From Paenibacillus sp. SY21-1 (GTDB lineage: Bacteria > Bacillota > Bacilli > Paenibacillales > Paenibacillaceae): DNA of 64,000 nt. The translations under genes and the position numbers were made by a program. The stretch spans positions 16,974-80,973 of the forward strand of contig NZ_STGF01000034.1 of assembly GCF_005222705.1 (NCBI RefSeq), read 5' to 3'. Under the pieces are notes generated by a model that was not told the DNA's origin, ran no database searches, and was given only the letters and a program-made list of their open reading frames with translations. Positions 8,796 to 17,693 of the stretch are shown here, piece by piece (the first letter of the stretch is position 1; the number at the start of each line of letters is the position of its first letter).

Positions 8796-10214
8796 TTATT
8801 CATTGCGCGCTCTGATGCGCAGCAGCCTCTGCGAGCCGTCAGCCGCAAGGGCAATGGCGGATCTTCGAATGCCGGGAATCCAGAGCAGCCTGCCCGTCGC
8901 ATCGCACAGAAGAGGATACTGGCCTCTGGCCCGCGGCGCAAGCTTCTCGTCAACGAATATATCTTGCACCTTCTTTGAACCATTTAATCCTAAAACCTGA
9001 ATTCTGTCGCCTGGGCGCCGATTTCGAACGACAAGCGGCCACGTCAGCTCCTTCACATCGAATACGGCCTCGTATCGCGAGGAAATAATCCCCTGCTTCC
9101 CCGGCGGCGTTTCGATCATCGCAAGCTCGAATGACCAGTTGCCACGCTCCAGCTCCAAAAAACGCTGTTCCTTGCCAATCTCATAGAAATAGTCTATCTC
9201 TTCGGCCGAGTCTGACGAGGGCGGCTTTATCCAGCGTATCCATTCATATTCGCGGACGCAGCGCACCTGAGCTCCGGCGTCCATGCCCCAAGTGCCCGGC
9301 ATGTCGTTCCGTGCGGCCTGCCGCATCGTCTCGATCTGGTCAAAGGATATCTTTTCCGATTCCGTACAAAGATAACTTAATATTAGTTTAATCAATCTCC
9401 TTTGTAAAGCAACATGGAGCCCCCGCAAATCCGAGCACCTGAGCGCGCATCCATCCAAGGATACCGTAACGATCTGCGCAAACAAGGAAGCGGTCTGCTG
9501 CTCCATGAAACTGTCCTCGGCGGAGGCGACCTCAGCAAGTTTCTGGAGCGAATGGGAAAGCTGCGGATTGTATTGCGACAAAAACGGCAAAACGTCGAGC
9601 CGTATCGTATTGCGAAAATAATGGCGCTCACTGTTGCTGCTGTCCTCACAATAAGGAATGAGATGCTCCTCGCAGTAACGGATAATGCCTGACTTGTTCA
9701 TACGCAGCATGGGCCGTATAAGTTCCACGTTTTTTTCGATTCTTTTCGTATGTATGCCGCCAAGCCCGGCAAGCCCGCTTCCTCGCAGCAGCCGCATCAG
9801 CACCGTCTCCGCCTGATCGTCTCCGTGATGGGCAAGCGCAATGCGGGAAGCGCCGTAGCGGCTTGCGATTTCATGCAGGAATGCGTATCTTTTCTCTCTT
9901 GCGGCGACCTGGCTGTTCTTCCCTGTTTCTTCTATATAAGAGGGAAGATCAAGCTCGATCGTCTCGCACGGGACGCATAGCTGCCGCGCGTATGCCTCCA
10001 CGACCTTCAGCTCATGCGCCGACTCCCGTATCCGGAAGCCATGATTCACATGAGCTGCTATGACCGTTATTCCTTCTTGCTCCGCTGCGGTTGCCAGCAT
10101 GTGAAGCAGCGCCATGGAATCGGGGCCGCCCGATACCGCAACGACAATTCGATCACCTGCGTTCCAAAGCCCCTCTTGCCTCGCTGTCTTCATCATCTTG
10201 TCCTTCTCGTCCAT
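8796..10214 (-). CDS. tilS: tRNA(Ile)-lysidine synthetase TilS
   Basis: TilS attaches lysine to C34 of the CAU-anticodon tRNA(Ile), changing its codon reading from AUG to AUA; it is essential in most bacteria. The PP-loop ATP-pyrophosphatase motif SGGPDS is at residues 28-33, followed by HVNHGFR and a C-terminal substrate-binding domain with VRNRRPGDRIQVLGLNGSKK. Length (472) is normal. The ATG at 10214 has GAGGAG six bases upstream. It lies between yabT and hprT, as in B. subtilis. Confidence 0.95.
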   Translation of the reverse strand: MDEKDKMMKTARQEGLWNAGDRIVVAVSGGPDSMALLHMLATAAEQEGITVIAAHVNHGFRIRESAHELKVVEAYARQLCVPCETIELDLPSYIEETGKNSQVAAREKRYAFLHEIASRYGASRIALAHHGDDQAETVLMRLLRGSGLAGLGGIHTKRIEKNVELIRPMLRMNKSGIIRYCEEHLIPYCEDSSNSERHYFRNTIRLDVLPFLSQYNPQLSHSLQKLAEVASAEDSFMEQQTASLFAQIVTVSLDGCALRCSDLRGLHVALQRRLIKLILSYLCTESEKISFDQIETMRQAARNDMPGTWGMDAGAQVRCVREYEWIRWIKPPSSDSAEEIDYFYEIGKEQRFLELERGNWSFELAMIETPPGKQGIISSRYEAVFDVKELTWPLVVRNRRPGDRIQVLGLNGSKKVQDIFVDEKLAPRARGQYPLLCDATGRLLWIPGIRRSAIALAADGSQRLLRIRARNE

Positions 10215-10258
10215 CTCCGTCTCCTCACGCTTCCCTTAGCTTGCAGGTGTGACCCTTC

Positions 10259-11185
10259 CTACAGCATATACCTAAGCAGCCAGAATACCGATGTGGCCAG
10301 CAGCAGAGCCGAGCATGCGGCAAGACCCTTCAGCCATCCCGGCACCGACTGTTGCTTCCGCGTTTCCTTGCGATGCATCAGCAGCTTCCAAGCTGCAGCG
10401 GCCTCCCTCACATCCTGGAAACGGCCCTCAAACGCCTGCTGCAGCCATCCTGCGAGCGGCCTTAACGCAGCGCTTCCCCGGACAAGCTCCAGCAAATCGA
10501 ACGTTGAGCGGTTCTGAGGCAGCAGCTCCGCCGTAATCTGATGCAGTTTTCTGGGCTCATGGAGCTGAATGCACAGCATTCCGAACGAGAATAGGTCGTA
10601 TCCCGGATCGGCCGAGCGGGAGCCGGCATTCCAATAGCCCCGATCATAGATTTCCGTGAACTGCCTTACGCTCTTGCCGCATTTTGTTACGCCTCCGTAA
10701 TCGACTAGCTCGACATGGCCGTAATCCGCGACAAGCACGTTCTCAGCCTTTAAATCACCGAATACCCATCCTGCATCATGCAGCCTCCCCAGCTTGTTCA
10801 GCAAGTTAAGCGCAGCAAGCGGAAACCACTCCGTCCCTTGCTGCTTCAAATAAACGGATATCTGCATGCCTCGCACATAGCGCATAATATAAAAAGGATA
10901 TTTGGTGCCGTCCGCTGCGTACAGATCGTCAACATCGTACAGGAACGGCTCGGCGGCATGACCGCTCTTGCCGCCTGCGAGCGAATGCAGCACATTGATC
11001 TCGGATTGCAGATCAACGGCATCAAAGCCGATTTTGAGCGCGTAAAATTGGCGATCTCTTTGCACTAAATATACTTTACCGTTAGCTCCCTCGCCAAGCA
11101 AGCGCTCTACCTTGTAGCGCCCTTGCTTCCATTTGCCTATAACAATGCTCCCTCGCCTGAGCTCGGCTTTAAACGACGTAGCCAC
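10259..11185 (-). CDS. yabT: Serine/threonine kinase YabT-like
   Basis: This 308-residue Hanks-type kinase resembles B. subtilis YabT, a kinase active in spore development and DNA-damage responses. It has a glycine loop GEGANGKVYLV at residues 31-41, ATP-binding Lys51, and catalytic loop FGDLKAENVLV. The usual metal-binding DFG is DYGG and the usual HRD is FGD, both seen in the YabT group. A hydrophobic C-terminal segment (about 285-307) should anchor it in the membrane; there are no PASTA domains. It overlaps the end of yabS by 17 bases. Confidence 0.87.
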   Translation of the reverse strand: MATSFKAELRRGSIVIGKWKQGRYKVERLLGEGANGKVYLVQRDRQFYALKIGFDAVDLQSEINVLHSLAGGKSGHAAEPFLYDVDDLYAADGTKYPFYIMRYVRGMQISVYLKQQGTEWFPLAALNLLNKLGRLHDAGWVFGDLKAENVLVADYGHVELVDYGGVTKCGKSVRQFTEIYDRGYWNAGSRSADPGYDLFSFGMLCIQLHEPRKLHQITAELLPQNRSTFDLLELVRGSAALRPLAGWLQQAFEGRFQDVREAAAAWKLLMHRKETRKQQSVPGWLKGLAACSALLLATSVFWLLRYML

Positions 11186-11894
11186 TCATCATCCCATCCG
11201 TTTCGTCTCTGCTACTTCTACCATAACCCCCCTGTCGGTAAAAATCAATGACGTGCATAATAGCCGGACCGGTTGGCGTCGTTCCTCCCATTTGCAGCTT
11301 TGGGAAAATAGTCCTGGCTCCGTCCAGTTGATTCGTCCAGCCCAAATCCAGCTTGCAGTCGTCGCCGTTGCGCGAGCCCGGGAAATGAAATACGGAAATT
11401 TCGCTTTTCCCTTGTCTGGCTTGCAGGCTCAGCATCAAATCGCGTATGGCCTCTTCTACCGCAGCAAGCTTGGGCTTCATGCTCGCGCTCGCATCGATCA
11501 GCAAGGCTACCTGCAAAGATGAGGATTCGCCGAGCTCGTCCATGACACGCACGACCTCGCCGCGCTTCTCGGGCGGCAGCGCATCGATGGAGCCGTCGCC
11601 GAGCACCTGCTTCAGCTCTTTTTGCACCGCCAGCTGGATCGTCTGCACAACCGTTTTGCGCGTCATCATCTGTACGGTGCGAGTCAGCTCGCGCATATGA
11701 ACAAGCCGGCTAAGCCCGTTACCGGCCTTGGCAATCTCTGCGATCTCAACGGCGCCAAGCTCCCCGACGTCACCATAATCGAGCACGCCCACTACGTTTA
11801 CAGAAATCCCCTCGGCCGCCGCATGAGCGGCAGCCACGACGGGACTCATTCCAACATTTGAGCAACCGTCGGTAATCAGTAATATTTGCTTCAT
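11169..11894 (-). CDS. yabS: von Willebrand factor A domain protein YabS
   Basis: YabS is a 241-residue cytoplasmic vWA-domain protein encoded between spoIIE and yabT in spore-formers. The N-terminal half begins ILLITDGCSNVGMSP; the second half has the metal-ion-dependent adhesion site DASASM and the conserved Thr in GGTTPTGPA. This arrangement, with two partial vWA-like segments, is as in B. subtilis. GAGGAGGG precedes the ATG by nine bases. The partner is unknown; coupling to the kinase suggests a shared role in spore formation, which is an inference. Confidence 0.85.
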   Translation of the reverse strand: MKQILLITDGCSNVGMSPVVAAAHAAAEGISVNVVGVLDYGDVGELGAVEIAEIAKAGNGLSRLVHMRELTRTVQMMTRKTVVQTIQLAVQKELKQVLGDGSIDALPPEKRGEVVRVMDELGESSSLQVALLIDASASMKPKLAAVEEAIRDLMLSLQARQGKSEISVFHFPGSRNGDDCKLDLGWTNQLDGARTIFPKLQMGGTTPTGPAIMHVIDFYRQGGYGRSSRDETDGMMSGYVV

Positions 11895-12018
11895 TGACTA
11901 TTACCCTCCTCGCCTGTCTTTCTATCAGCTTTGCCTAAATTGGGAGAGTTAAAACCTTGTTTTTACGAGACGGCAACCATTTTCCTGACAACAAGCCTAT
12001 ACGACTAACGTCGTCCTC

Positions 12019-12051
12019 TGTCGGCAAAGCTAACGTTTCGCGTTAAAAGAG
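12019..12051. repeat. Dispersed intergenic repeat, copy 2
   Basis: Ungapped match to 5954-5986 and 36405-36437. It lies between the spoIIE terminator and yabS, so upstream of the yabS-yabT-tilS-hprT run. A small inverted repeat ACGAC/GTCGT stands just to its left (12001-12014). Confidence 0.7.
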
Positions 12052-12091
12052 CAGCCGATTATAAAAGCGAACCTGATAACGTCATAGATTT

Positions 12092-12156
12092 AAAAAAAGC
12101 CAAAATACGCGAGCCTGGCCCCGATCATTCATGGCCAGGCTCGCGTGTTTTGGCTT
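12092..12156 (-). terminator. spoIIE terminator
   Basis: A long hairpin pairs 12097-12120 with 12133-12156, with one mismatch, and is followed on the minus strand by a T-run. It begins 16 bases after the spoIIE stop. Confidence 0.9.
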
Positions 12157-12171
12157 GTCCGCCCGACAGGC

Positions 12172-14667
12172 TCAGCTCACCGTCCTTGGGCGTTCCATGC
12201 GCGTGACGCCAGGGAAGCGGAAGGAAGTCCACTCCGGCAGATGCTTGTCGATTCGCGACACGACGACAGTCATATCGTCGACGATTTCGCCGTTGTGATA
12301 CCGAATGACGCGTTCCAGCAGCGTATCCGCCATTTCCTGCGGATCATCCGTCGCCATTTCGCCGATAACCCGTTTCATCCACAGCTCTTTGTTTACAGTA
12401 TGCCCCGGGGCATCGTAGATGCCGTCGCTCATCATGATGAGCGTATCGCCTGGCAGCAGCTGCATCGATACAAAGTCAACGTCAATATCCTGCAGAATGC
12501 CAATCGGCAAATTGTGTGCAGTTACCGGAATCACCTCTTTCCCCCTTTTAATAAAGCTAGGCGTTGAGCCGATTTTCATAAAGGTCGTTTGGGCCGTGTA
12601 TAAATCTACGATTGCTAAATCCACTGTAGCAAATACCTCGTCGGACGAGCGGAGCAGAAGCACCGAATTAACCGATTTTACCGCAAGCTGCTCGTCTATG
12701 CCGGATTGCAGCAATTGCTGCAAAATCGACAACGCGGCACTGCTCTCTTGGCGCGCACGCTCTCCGTTGCCCATTCCATCGCTAATGGCGACAGCGAATT
12801 TGCCGTTCCCGATATCGACGAGACTGAAGCTGTCACCGGACAGCAGCTCTCCCCCTTTGGCCGCTCCCGCGATGCCTGTTTCCACCTCGTATTGCTTGGC
12901 GGAGCCGAAAGTAACTAAAGCAGGCTCGCCGTTTTTATCGGAGTCGTGCTCCGCTTTAACGGCGATATGCTCGCCAAGTATATCGCTTAGCAGAGGAGCG
13001 ATTATTTTCCGGCATTCATCGTAACCCCTCTCGAACGTATGATAAACCTCTATCTCGACATTTCCCTCCTCCAGACTAATAATATCCACCCCTTGTATCG
13101 ACAAACCGAGTCCTTCTACCGCCTCCCTGATCTGCTCCTCCTGAAGATGCAATGTCTGACCCTCTCTTTTAATTTCTTTGGCCAAATCCTCCATAACCTG
13201 CGAGACGCCTTTTAATTGATCCGCCACCAGCTGACGGGAATCATGGATTTGTTTCTTCCAATGCCTATTGTTCTGGAACAAATCGTATTCGCGGCGCATA
13301 TCGAGAAGCACCTGTGACGATTTCACGCAATGGGAAGACCATGTACGCGGCATTTCCTTTCCTGACGGAATATTCTCCTCCTCTACCGCCGTCATCATTT
13401 CGCTCATCATTTTGAACGTATGAAAAAATTTATCGTCCCAGCAAGCCTTCTGGCGATGGCAGCTTGCACAGCTGCGTTCCGCCACCGCGTTCATAAAGTG
13501 ATTGATTTCCTCCTCCTTGTTGGCGGCCGGAGCGGCGCTCCCGCCAAGAGAGCCGAAGCTTAACGAGAGCTGCTGGAACACTTGCGAGAATTGAGAGACT
13601 CGCTGTGCCGTCACCTCGCGAACCCGCTTGGCGTACTCATGCTGCGATTTCACATGCTCCGACGTCCCTGGCACATAACGTGAAATCATACGGATCAAGC
13701 TTCTAGGCGTTAACAGCAACAGAGTAGCAGCAGCTACCGATTCCCAGGTAGAGCTCATGACATCAGCCTGACTGCCCACATATATAGATAAAATCGACGT
13801 TCCCAGCAGCATTCCGAACGCGGCGGCCATTTTGCCGCCTTCCCGCAGAAGACCGGCAAGCAAGCCGGCAAAAGCAAGCAGGCTCATCTGTACGACTGCT
13901 CCAAAATCCGCAAGACTCAGAATTAGACCGGCGACAACGCCGACGGAAGCGCCCAACGGCGCGCCGCCTGCCAAAGCGAACAAAAGCAGCATATAGCGTG
14001 ACATCACATGCTCGGCAGACAGACCGTACACGATCCATCCGACTGCGCCCGTCATCACGGAAGCCAGCAAAATCATTAAACAAATAATTTCCTCGTTTTT
14101 GAGCGAGGCCGATTTTTTCGTCATCGTGAGCACCGGTATCGCCTGAATAAAGACGAGCGTGAGCACGAAGCCCAAACCGGCTTCAACCGCCACCATCATA
14201 AACTTGTACCAGCCCAATTCGCTGCCGATGAATACCTTGAACATCTGGACGAGCAGCATGGATGCGAATACGAGAATAGGGGCGGTACTCAGCTCAGCCT
14301 TCTCATAAGCCTCCAATCCCTTCAAAAGCAAAAACAAAACGGCAATTTCCATCGCAATCCACATCGGAGCCGGATCAACGGCAAACCAGCCCCCGGCTAC
14401 AAGCGAAATCGCAATCCATGGATAGATGTCCCGTCTCATGAAATAGATAACGGCAAAATAAGCGATCGCGAAAGGCATCAGCGTCTCCAGTATAACGGCC
14501 CTGCCAAGCAAAAAGCCGAGCGCTATGAGCAGAAAGGTCCATCTTTTGGCCATAGCCGCCTGTACGATCCGCCGCGCAGCTACAAACTCCCGACCTTTTG
14601 CCATCGCCGATTGCCACCTGCCTGTCCGTTCCGCTACGGGAATTGTCCCCGTATTGTCCTTATTCAC
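12172..14667 (-). CDS. spoIIE: Stage II sporulation serine phosphatase SpoIIE
   Basis: SpoIIE sits at the asymmetric septum, interacts with FtsZ, and dephosphorylates SpoIIAA to release sigma-F in the forespore. It has about ten N-terminal membrane segments, a central regulatory region with a Cys cluster (SCASCHRQKACW), and a C-terminal PP2C domain with SDGMGNG, MMSDGIYD and DDMTVVVSR. The GTG at 14667 (831 residues) is chosen because AGGTGGTG lies seven bases upstream. The ATG at 14706 overlaps the predicted -10 element and so should not be transcribed. Confidence 0.95.
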   Translation of the reverse strand: MNKDNTGTIPVAERTGRWQSAMAKGREFVAARRIVQAAMAKRWTFLLIALGFLLGRAVILETLMPFAIAYFAVIYFMRRDIYPWIAISLVAGGWFAVDPAPMWIAMEIAVLFLLLKGLEAYEKAELSTAPILVFASMLLVQMFKVFIGSELGWYKFMMVAVEAGLGFVLTLVFIQAIPVLTMTKKSASLKNEEIICLMILLASVMTGAVGWIVYGLSAEHVMSRYMLLLFALAGGAPLGASVGVVAGLILSLADFGAVVQMSLLAFAGLLAGLLREGGKMAAAFGMLLGTSILSIYVGSQADVMSSTWESVAAATLLLLTPRSLIRMISRYVPGTSEHVKSQHEYAKRVREVTAQRVSQFSQVFQQLSLSFGSLGGSAAPAANKEEEINHFMNAVAERSCASCHRQKACWDDKFFHTFKMMSEMMTAVEEENIPSGKEMPRTWSSHCVKSSQVLLDMRREYDLFQNNRHWKKQIHDSRQLVADQLKGVSQVMEDLAKEIKREGQTLHLQEEQIREAVEGLGLSIQGVDIISLEEGNVEIEVYHTFERGYDECRKIIAPLLSDILGEHIAVKAEHDSDKNGEPALVTFGSAKQYEVETGIAGAAKGGELLSGDSFSLVDIGNGKFAVAISDGMGNGERARQESSAALSILQQLLQSGIDEQLAVKSVNSVLLLRSSDEVFATVDLAIVDLYTAQTTFMKIGSTPSFIKRGKEVIPVTAHNLPIGILQDIDVDFVSMQLLPGDTLIMMSDGIYDAPGHTVNKELWMKRVIGEMATDDPQEMADTLLERVIRYHNGEIVDDMTVVVSRIDKHLPEWTSFRFPGVTRMERPRTVS

Positions 14668-14704
14668 TAGCAGACACCACCTATCCGAGAGTATTGTGTT
14701 CCCC

Positions 14705-14737
14705 ATTATAGGAGGTTGCCTGTATGAAGTTTGTCAG
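14705..14737 (-). promoter_or_regulatory. spoIIE promoter with 21-bp spacer
   Basis: On the minus strand CTGACA (14732-14737) and TATAAT (14705-14710) are 21 bases apart. This long spacing is the hallmark of the Spo0A-activated, sigma-A-dependent spoIIE and spoIIG promoters of B. subtilis. A Spo0A-like TGTCGGA (one mismatch to TGTCGAA) lies at 14764-14770, about 30 bases upstream of the -35. Confidence 0.75.
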
Positions 14738-14770
14738 TTGACGGAGCATGTCCAAAAGTTTTTTCCGACA

Positions 14771-15170
14771 AGCGCGCTTATGCCCGCAGTAGTTGTCAGC
14801 CGAGCCTCAATCCTGCGGCCCGCCTGCATTTCCAGTGTCTGGAATAAGGACAAAGAAAAAGAAAGCGTCAACAAAAAATGTGGTTTTCCACTTTCGCGAA
14901 TGGCGAAATCAGGTAGGAACCTGTCGGGAATGATGGAGGATCGGGGAAAAGTTTTTGAGCGGCGCAGGCATAATGCGGGAAACGACAGAGGGTGAGCGAC
15001 GCGGTGCAGAATAAACCGAAGAACGACAGCGGCAAGCAGATCTCGTCATAAAAGAAGTCGAACGCGTGCAGCCGGATGGTACAGAAGGACCGATTATCCC
15101 ATTCAAGCCATTACAGCCTGCATAAAGAGTAGGAATCCAACGGACTGCCATCATTAAACCGCTCATTTGA
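14771..15170. other. Intergenic region between spoIIE and yabR
   Basis: In B. subtilis this gap holds two tRNA genes; I see no tRNA here. The stretch has several G-rich purine patches (14930-15000) but no reading frame with a ribosome binding site and no family resemblance. Apart from the spoIIE promoter at its left edge and the yabR terminator at its right, I can assign nothing. Confidence 0.5.
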
Positions 15171-15171
15171 C

Positions 15172-15202
15172 AAAAAAAAGACAGTGCCTTATCGGCACTG
15201 TC
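15172..15202 (-). terminator. yabR terminator
   Basis: A perfect 9-bp stem GACAGTGCC/GGCACTGTC (15180-15188 with 15194-15202) is followed on the minus strand by eight T. Confidence 0.9.
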
Positions 15203-15243
15203 CCGCTTGCAACAGCAAGCTTCTTGCTCTATTGTGATTCAGC

Positions 15244-15783
15244 TTATACCCGCTTGGCTCCGCGTCCGCCGCGTTTGCCCTCCGTATTCTTCTTCAGAGA
15301 GGAGATGCGCTCTTCGCTGTCTTTCAGGAAACGTGACATTTTATCCTCGAATGACGGTTTACCGAATGCCGGTCTGCCAGACGATTGCTTGTTGAAGGGA
15401 CGACCTCCACCGCCTCCGCGGTTGAATCCGCCGCCGCCACCGCCGCTGCCGCCACCAGCAGGACCGCGGTTAAAACGTTCACCACTACCGCCTCCAGGTC
15501 CACCGCCGCTGTGACGCTCGCGTTGTGGCGCTGGCTGACCTTCCGGACGGTCAATGGCTTGCTTAATGGAAAGTCCGATCTTACCGTCTTTGTCCACGTT
15601 GATTACCTTCACCTTGACGATATCCTCAAGCTTCAGATGATCCTTCACGTCCTTGACGTAATTATCGGCGATTTCCGAAATGTGAACAAGACCTGTGACA
15701 CCTCCAGACAAATCGACGAATGCCCCGAAATGCGTAATGCCCGTCACTTTTCCTTCTAACTTAGCGCCCACTTCAATTGCCAT
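15244..15783 (-). CDS. yabR: S1-domain RNA-binding protein YabR
   Basis: YabR has one N-terminal S1 (OB-fold) RNA-binding domain, residues about 1-75, with GKVTGITHFGAFVDLSGGV and GLVHISEIADNYVKDV. A long Gly/Arg/Asn/Phe-rich linker follows (about 90-145), then a short basic helix and RGGRGAKRV tail. The linker is unusually rich in glycine and FNRG units, resembling RGG-type disordered RNA-binding tails. GGGAGG lies 13 bases upstream of the ATG, a wide spacing. Position between divIC and spoIIE matches B. subtilis. A role in translation or RNA stability is inferred. Confidence 0.88.
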   Translation of the reverse strand: MAIEVGAKLEGKVTGITHFGAFVDLSGGVTGLVHISEIADNYVKDVKDHLKLEDIVKVKVINVDKDGKIGLSIKQAIDRPEGQPAPQRERHSGGGPGGGSGERFNRGPAGGGSGGGGGGFNRGGGGGRPFNKQSSGRPAFGKPSFEDKMSRFLKDSEERISSLKKNTEGKRGGRGAKRV

Positions 15784-15928
15784 AAAATAAAATGTTCCTC
15801 CCTAAAAGTTATGCGAAGCAAAACCCGTTGAATACCGTATAAGCTGAAAGTTTTGCGAAACCGCTATTAACGTGATTATAACCGAACCGTTGAAGGAAGG
15901 TCAACAGACGTTCACCCGATTTAGCGCC

Positions 15929-16240
15929 CTAATGATTGCTAAAAATCTGCTGCTCGCCTTCTTTGACCATACCAAGCTCTTTTGTTGCCAACTGCTTTAT
16001 ATATTCCGGGTCGTTCAACCGTTCAATGTGCCTGTTCAAGCTGGCGCTTTCCGTGTTAGCCGCTTCCAATTGCTTCTGAACGTCCGCAAGTTTAACATTC
16101 GTCGCTTCCTTGAGCTGTGATTGGCCGTAGATCGTATACGCCGCCCAGCCCATAAAGAGCACGATGAACATCATCCACAGTTTGATTCTGCGCTTGGTGC
16201 CGGAACTTGCCGACTTCCTATTTACCGTTGCTGCTGCCAT
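15929..16240 (-). CDS. divIC: Cell-division protein DivIC (FtsB family)
   Basis: DivIC is a bitopic divisome protein that forms a complex with FtsL and DivIB at the septum. The 103-residue product has a basic cytoplasmic N terminus, a membrane segment (about 21-40, LWMMFIVLFMGWAAYTIYG), a coiled coil (about 45-75) and a C-terminal LNDPEYIKQLATKELGMVKE motif shared by DivIC/FtsB. It is the last gene of the yabP-yabQ-divIC run. Assignment rests on size, topology and synteny. Confidence 0.92.
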   Translation of the reverse strand: MAAATVNRKSASSGTKRRIKLWMMFIVLFMGWAAYTIYGQSQLKEATNVKLADVQKQLEAANTESASLNRHIERLNDPEYIKQLATKELGMVKEGEQQIFSNH

Positions 16241-16248
16241 GAGCGGTG

Positions 16249-16857
16249 TTACCTCCTAAACCATCTGCCCCATAAGCGGGAGATTATTTGTCCGATATGG
16301 GCCAGTCTGTCAGAAAGCTTCAGCCGCTGCCAATAAGGCATCAGCATCCGTCCGAGCGGACGTAGCGCGGGCCGTAGCATCCAAGCGATCAAGAGCCAAA
16401 AAGGACGAACCAATTGTAGCATAATTTTGAAAAGGAAAATAGTGATTGCAGACCCAAAGCCGAAAGTCACGACCAAGAGCCTATACAACAGCAATATCGG
16501 CTTTACGACAAGAATATGCAAGCATTTCATCGTAAAGGCGACCAGCTTGCGCACAGCTCCGATTGACCACTTCACAAGAGCCATAATCGACTTGCTCAGC
16601 AGAAAATAATAGAGCAGCACTCCGACAGCCAGTCCAATAAAAACGTATGCCCTCACCTCGCCATAGTTGCTGGCATACAATACGCGAAACACGGCGATGG
16701 CCGCGGCCATCCAATAGACGATATCCAGCACGGGAAGCCACCAGCGCGGAAACTTGAGCTCGCTCGAAACGACGCGGTAGCCGTCGAATACGGTGCCCAT
16801 GCCGATGCCGGAGAGCAGCATAGCCGCCATCGTCCACCATTGCATGCCGAGCGTCAC
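16249..16857 (-). CDS. yabQ: Spore cortex protein YabQ
   Basis: YabQ is a mother-cell membrane protein needed for spore cortex formation. The 202-residue product has four to five hydrophobic segments; the N-terminal MGTVFDGYRVV and LDIVYWMAAAIAVFRVLY are typical of the family. The C-terminal region is basic and longer than in B. subtilis. Its ATG overlaps the yabP stop by four bases, so the two are translationally coupled. It is probably sigma-E controlled by analogy. Confidence 0.9.
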   Translation of the reverse strand: MTLGMQWWTMAAMLLSGIGMGTVFDGYRVVSSELKFPRWWLPVLDIVYWMAAAIAVFRVLYASNYGEVRAYVFIGLAVGVLLYYFLLSKSIMALVKWSIGAVRKLVAFTMKCLHILVVKPILLLYRLLVVTFGFGSAITIFLFKIMLQLVRPFWLLIAWMLRPALRPLGRMLMPYWQRLKLSDRLAHIGQIISRLWGRWFRR

Positions 16858-17144
16858 TTAAACAGCTTCCCGAACAAGCCCTTGGATTTTGAAGAATGTG
16901 GCGCCCCATCCATGTAGGCGAGCGAATGGATGAAACCTTCTATGGCCACATGTCCTTGCTCCAAGCTTAAATGCTTCATATGCAAGTTCTGCCCCGTTAC
17001 CGTTAAGTAGCCAAGCTCCGTTTCAAGCAGAAACTCCTCGCTGTCGAAGCTGTCCACCTTCAATACGCCGGTAAGCTCGAGCAGCTTGCGATTGTGCATC
17101 GTGATATCATGCCGCTTAGCGCCTTTTCCCTGCTCCACCATCAA
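16854..17144 (-). CDS. yabP: Spore cortex/coat protein YabP
   Basis: YabP is a small mother-cell sporulation protein (96 residues), related to YqfC, that works with YabQ in cortex assembly. Seen are HDITMHNRKLLELTGVL, VDSFDSEEFLLETELGYL and IEGFIHSLAYMD, which define the family. A purine-rich GCGGGGGA precedes the start; ATG codons at 17144 and 17141 are both possible. The intergenic region to rqcP contains a terminator, so yabP should have its own promoter, probably sigma-E, which I could not place with confidence. Confidence 0.9.
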   Translation of the reverse strand: MMVEQGKGAKRHDITMHNRKLLELTGVLKVDSFDSEEFLLETELGYLTVTGQNLHMKHLSLEQGHVAIEGFIHSLAYMDGAPHSSKSKGLFGKLFK

Positions 17145-17361
17145 CTCGTCCCCCGCTTCCTGATTTAAGACTAGCTTATGGGGACAGGCGGGATTTTAGA
17201 ACCTTCGTTGACAGGCAGAGAGCAGAAAGCGCAAGGCAGGCAAGCCGAGAACTCCGTTGTGTTTTCACTTTATATACCAATTAACCAATCGTGTTTCGTT
17301 TGAAACAGCTGAATCGGACGTGATTCCTTTTTTTCATGCAAAATGGCCGTATATACTTCAA

Positions 17362-17396
17362 AAGCTGCCTGCGGGTACAAGACCCGCAGGCAGCTT
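17362..17396 (-). terminator. Terminator after rqcP
   Basis: A perfect 15-bp stem (17362-17376 with 17382-17396) stands directly after the rqcP stop. The T-tract is weak (TTTTG), so termination may be partial. Confidence 0.75.
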
Positions 17397-17399
17397 CCG

Positions 17400-17690
17400 T
17401 CATTGCTTCGGTTGCCAGTCCAAATCGTTCTCGCGCGGACGCTGCTCTTCCCTGACCAGGGAATAAAGCTCGCCCGCTTCATCCTTACGGGTGGAATCGG
17501 CGATGCGCTCAACGCGCACGGTAACGATTTTCTGCCCGTACTGGATCTGAAGCTCGTCTCCCACCTTGACGGCGCTGCTGGCTTTCGCCTCGCGGCCGTT
17601 AATCCACACCCGGCCCTGCTCGGATACATCCTTCGCAACGGTACGGCGTTTGATCAAGCGGGAAACCTTCAGAAATTTGTCCAGTCTCAT
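17400..17690 (-). CDS. rqcP: S4-domain ribosome quality-control factor RqcP (YabO)
   Basis: RqcP binds obstructed 50S subunits and helps RqcH add C-terminal alanine tails to stalled peptides. The 96-residue protein is essentially one S4 domain: MRLDKFLKVSRLIKRRTVA, GRVWINGREAKASSAVK, GDELQIQYG. A charged C-terminal tail of about 20 residues follows. The gene starts three bases after the hbs stop, so both are on one message. Assignment is by domain, length and the hbs-rqcP-yabP order. Confidence 0.92.
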   Translation of the reverse strand: MRLDKFLKVSRLIKRRTVAKDVSEQGRVWINGREAKASSAVKVGDELQIQYGQKIVTVRVERIADSTRKDEAGELYSLVREEQRPRENDLDWQPKQ

Positions 17691-17693
17691 TGC

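Noticed and set aside
14909..15166. Minus-strand frame of 85 codons between yabR and spoIIE
   Set aside because: No ribosome binding site, no recognisable family, unusual composition for a protein.
14700..15170. tRNA genes expected here from B. subtilis synteny
   Set aside because: No cloverleaf, no TTCGAATC-like T-loop and no CCA end could be found.
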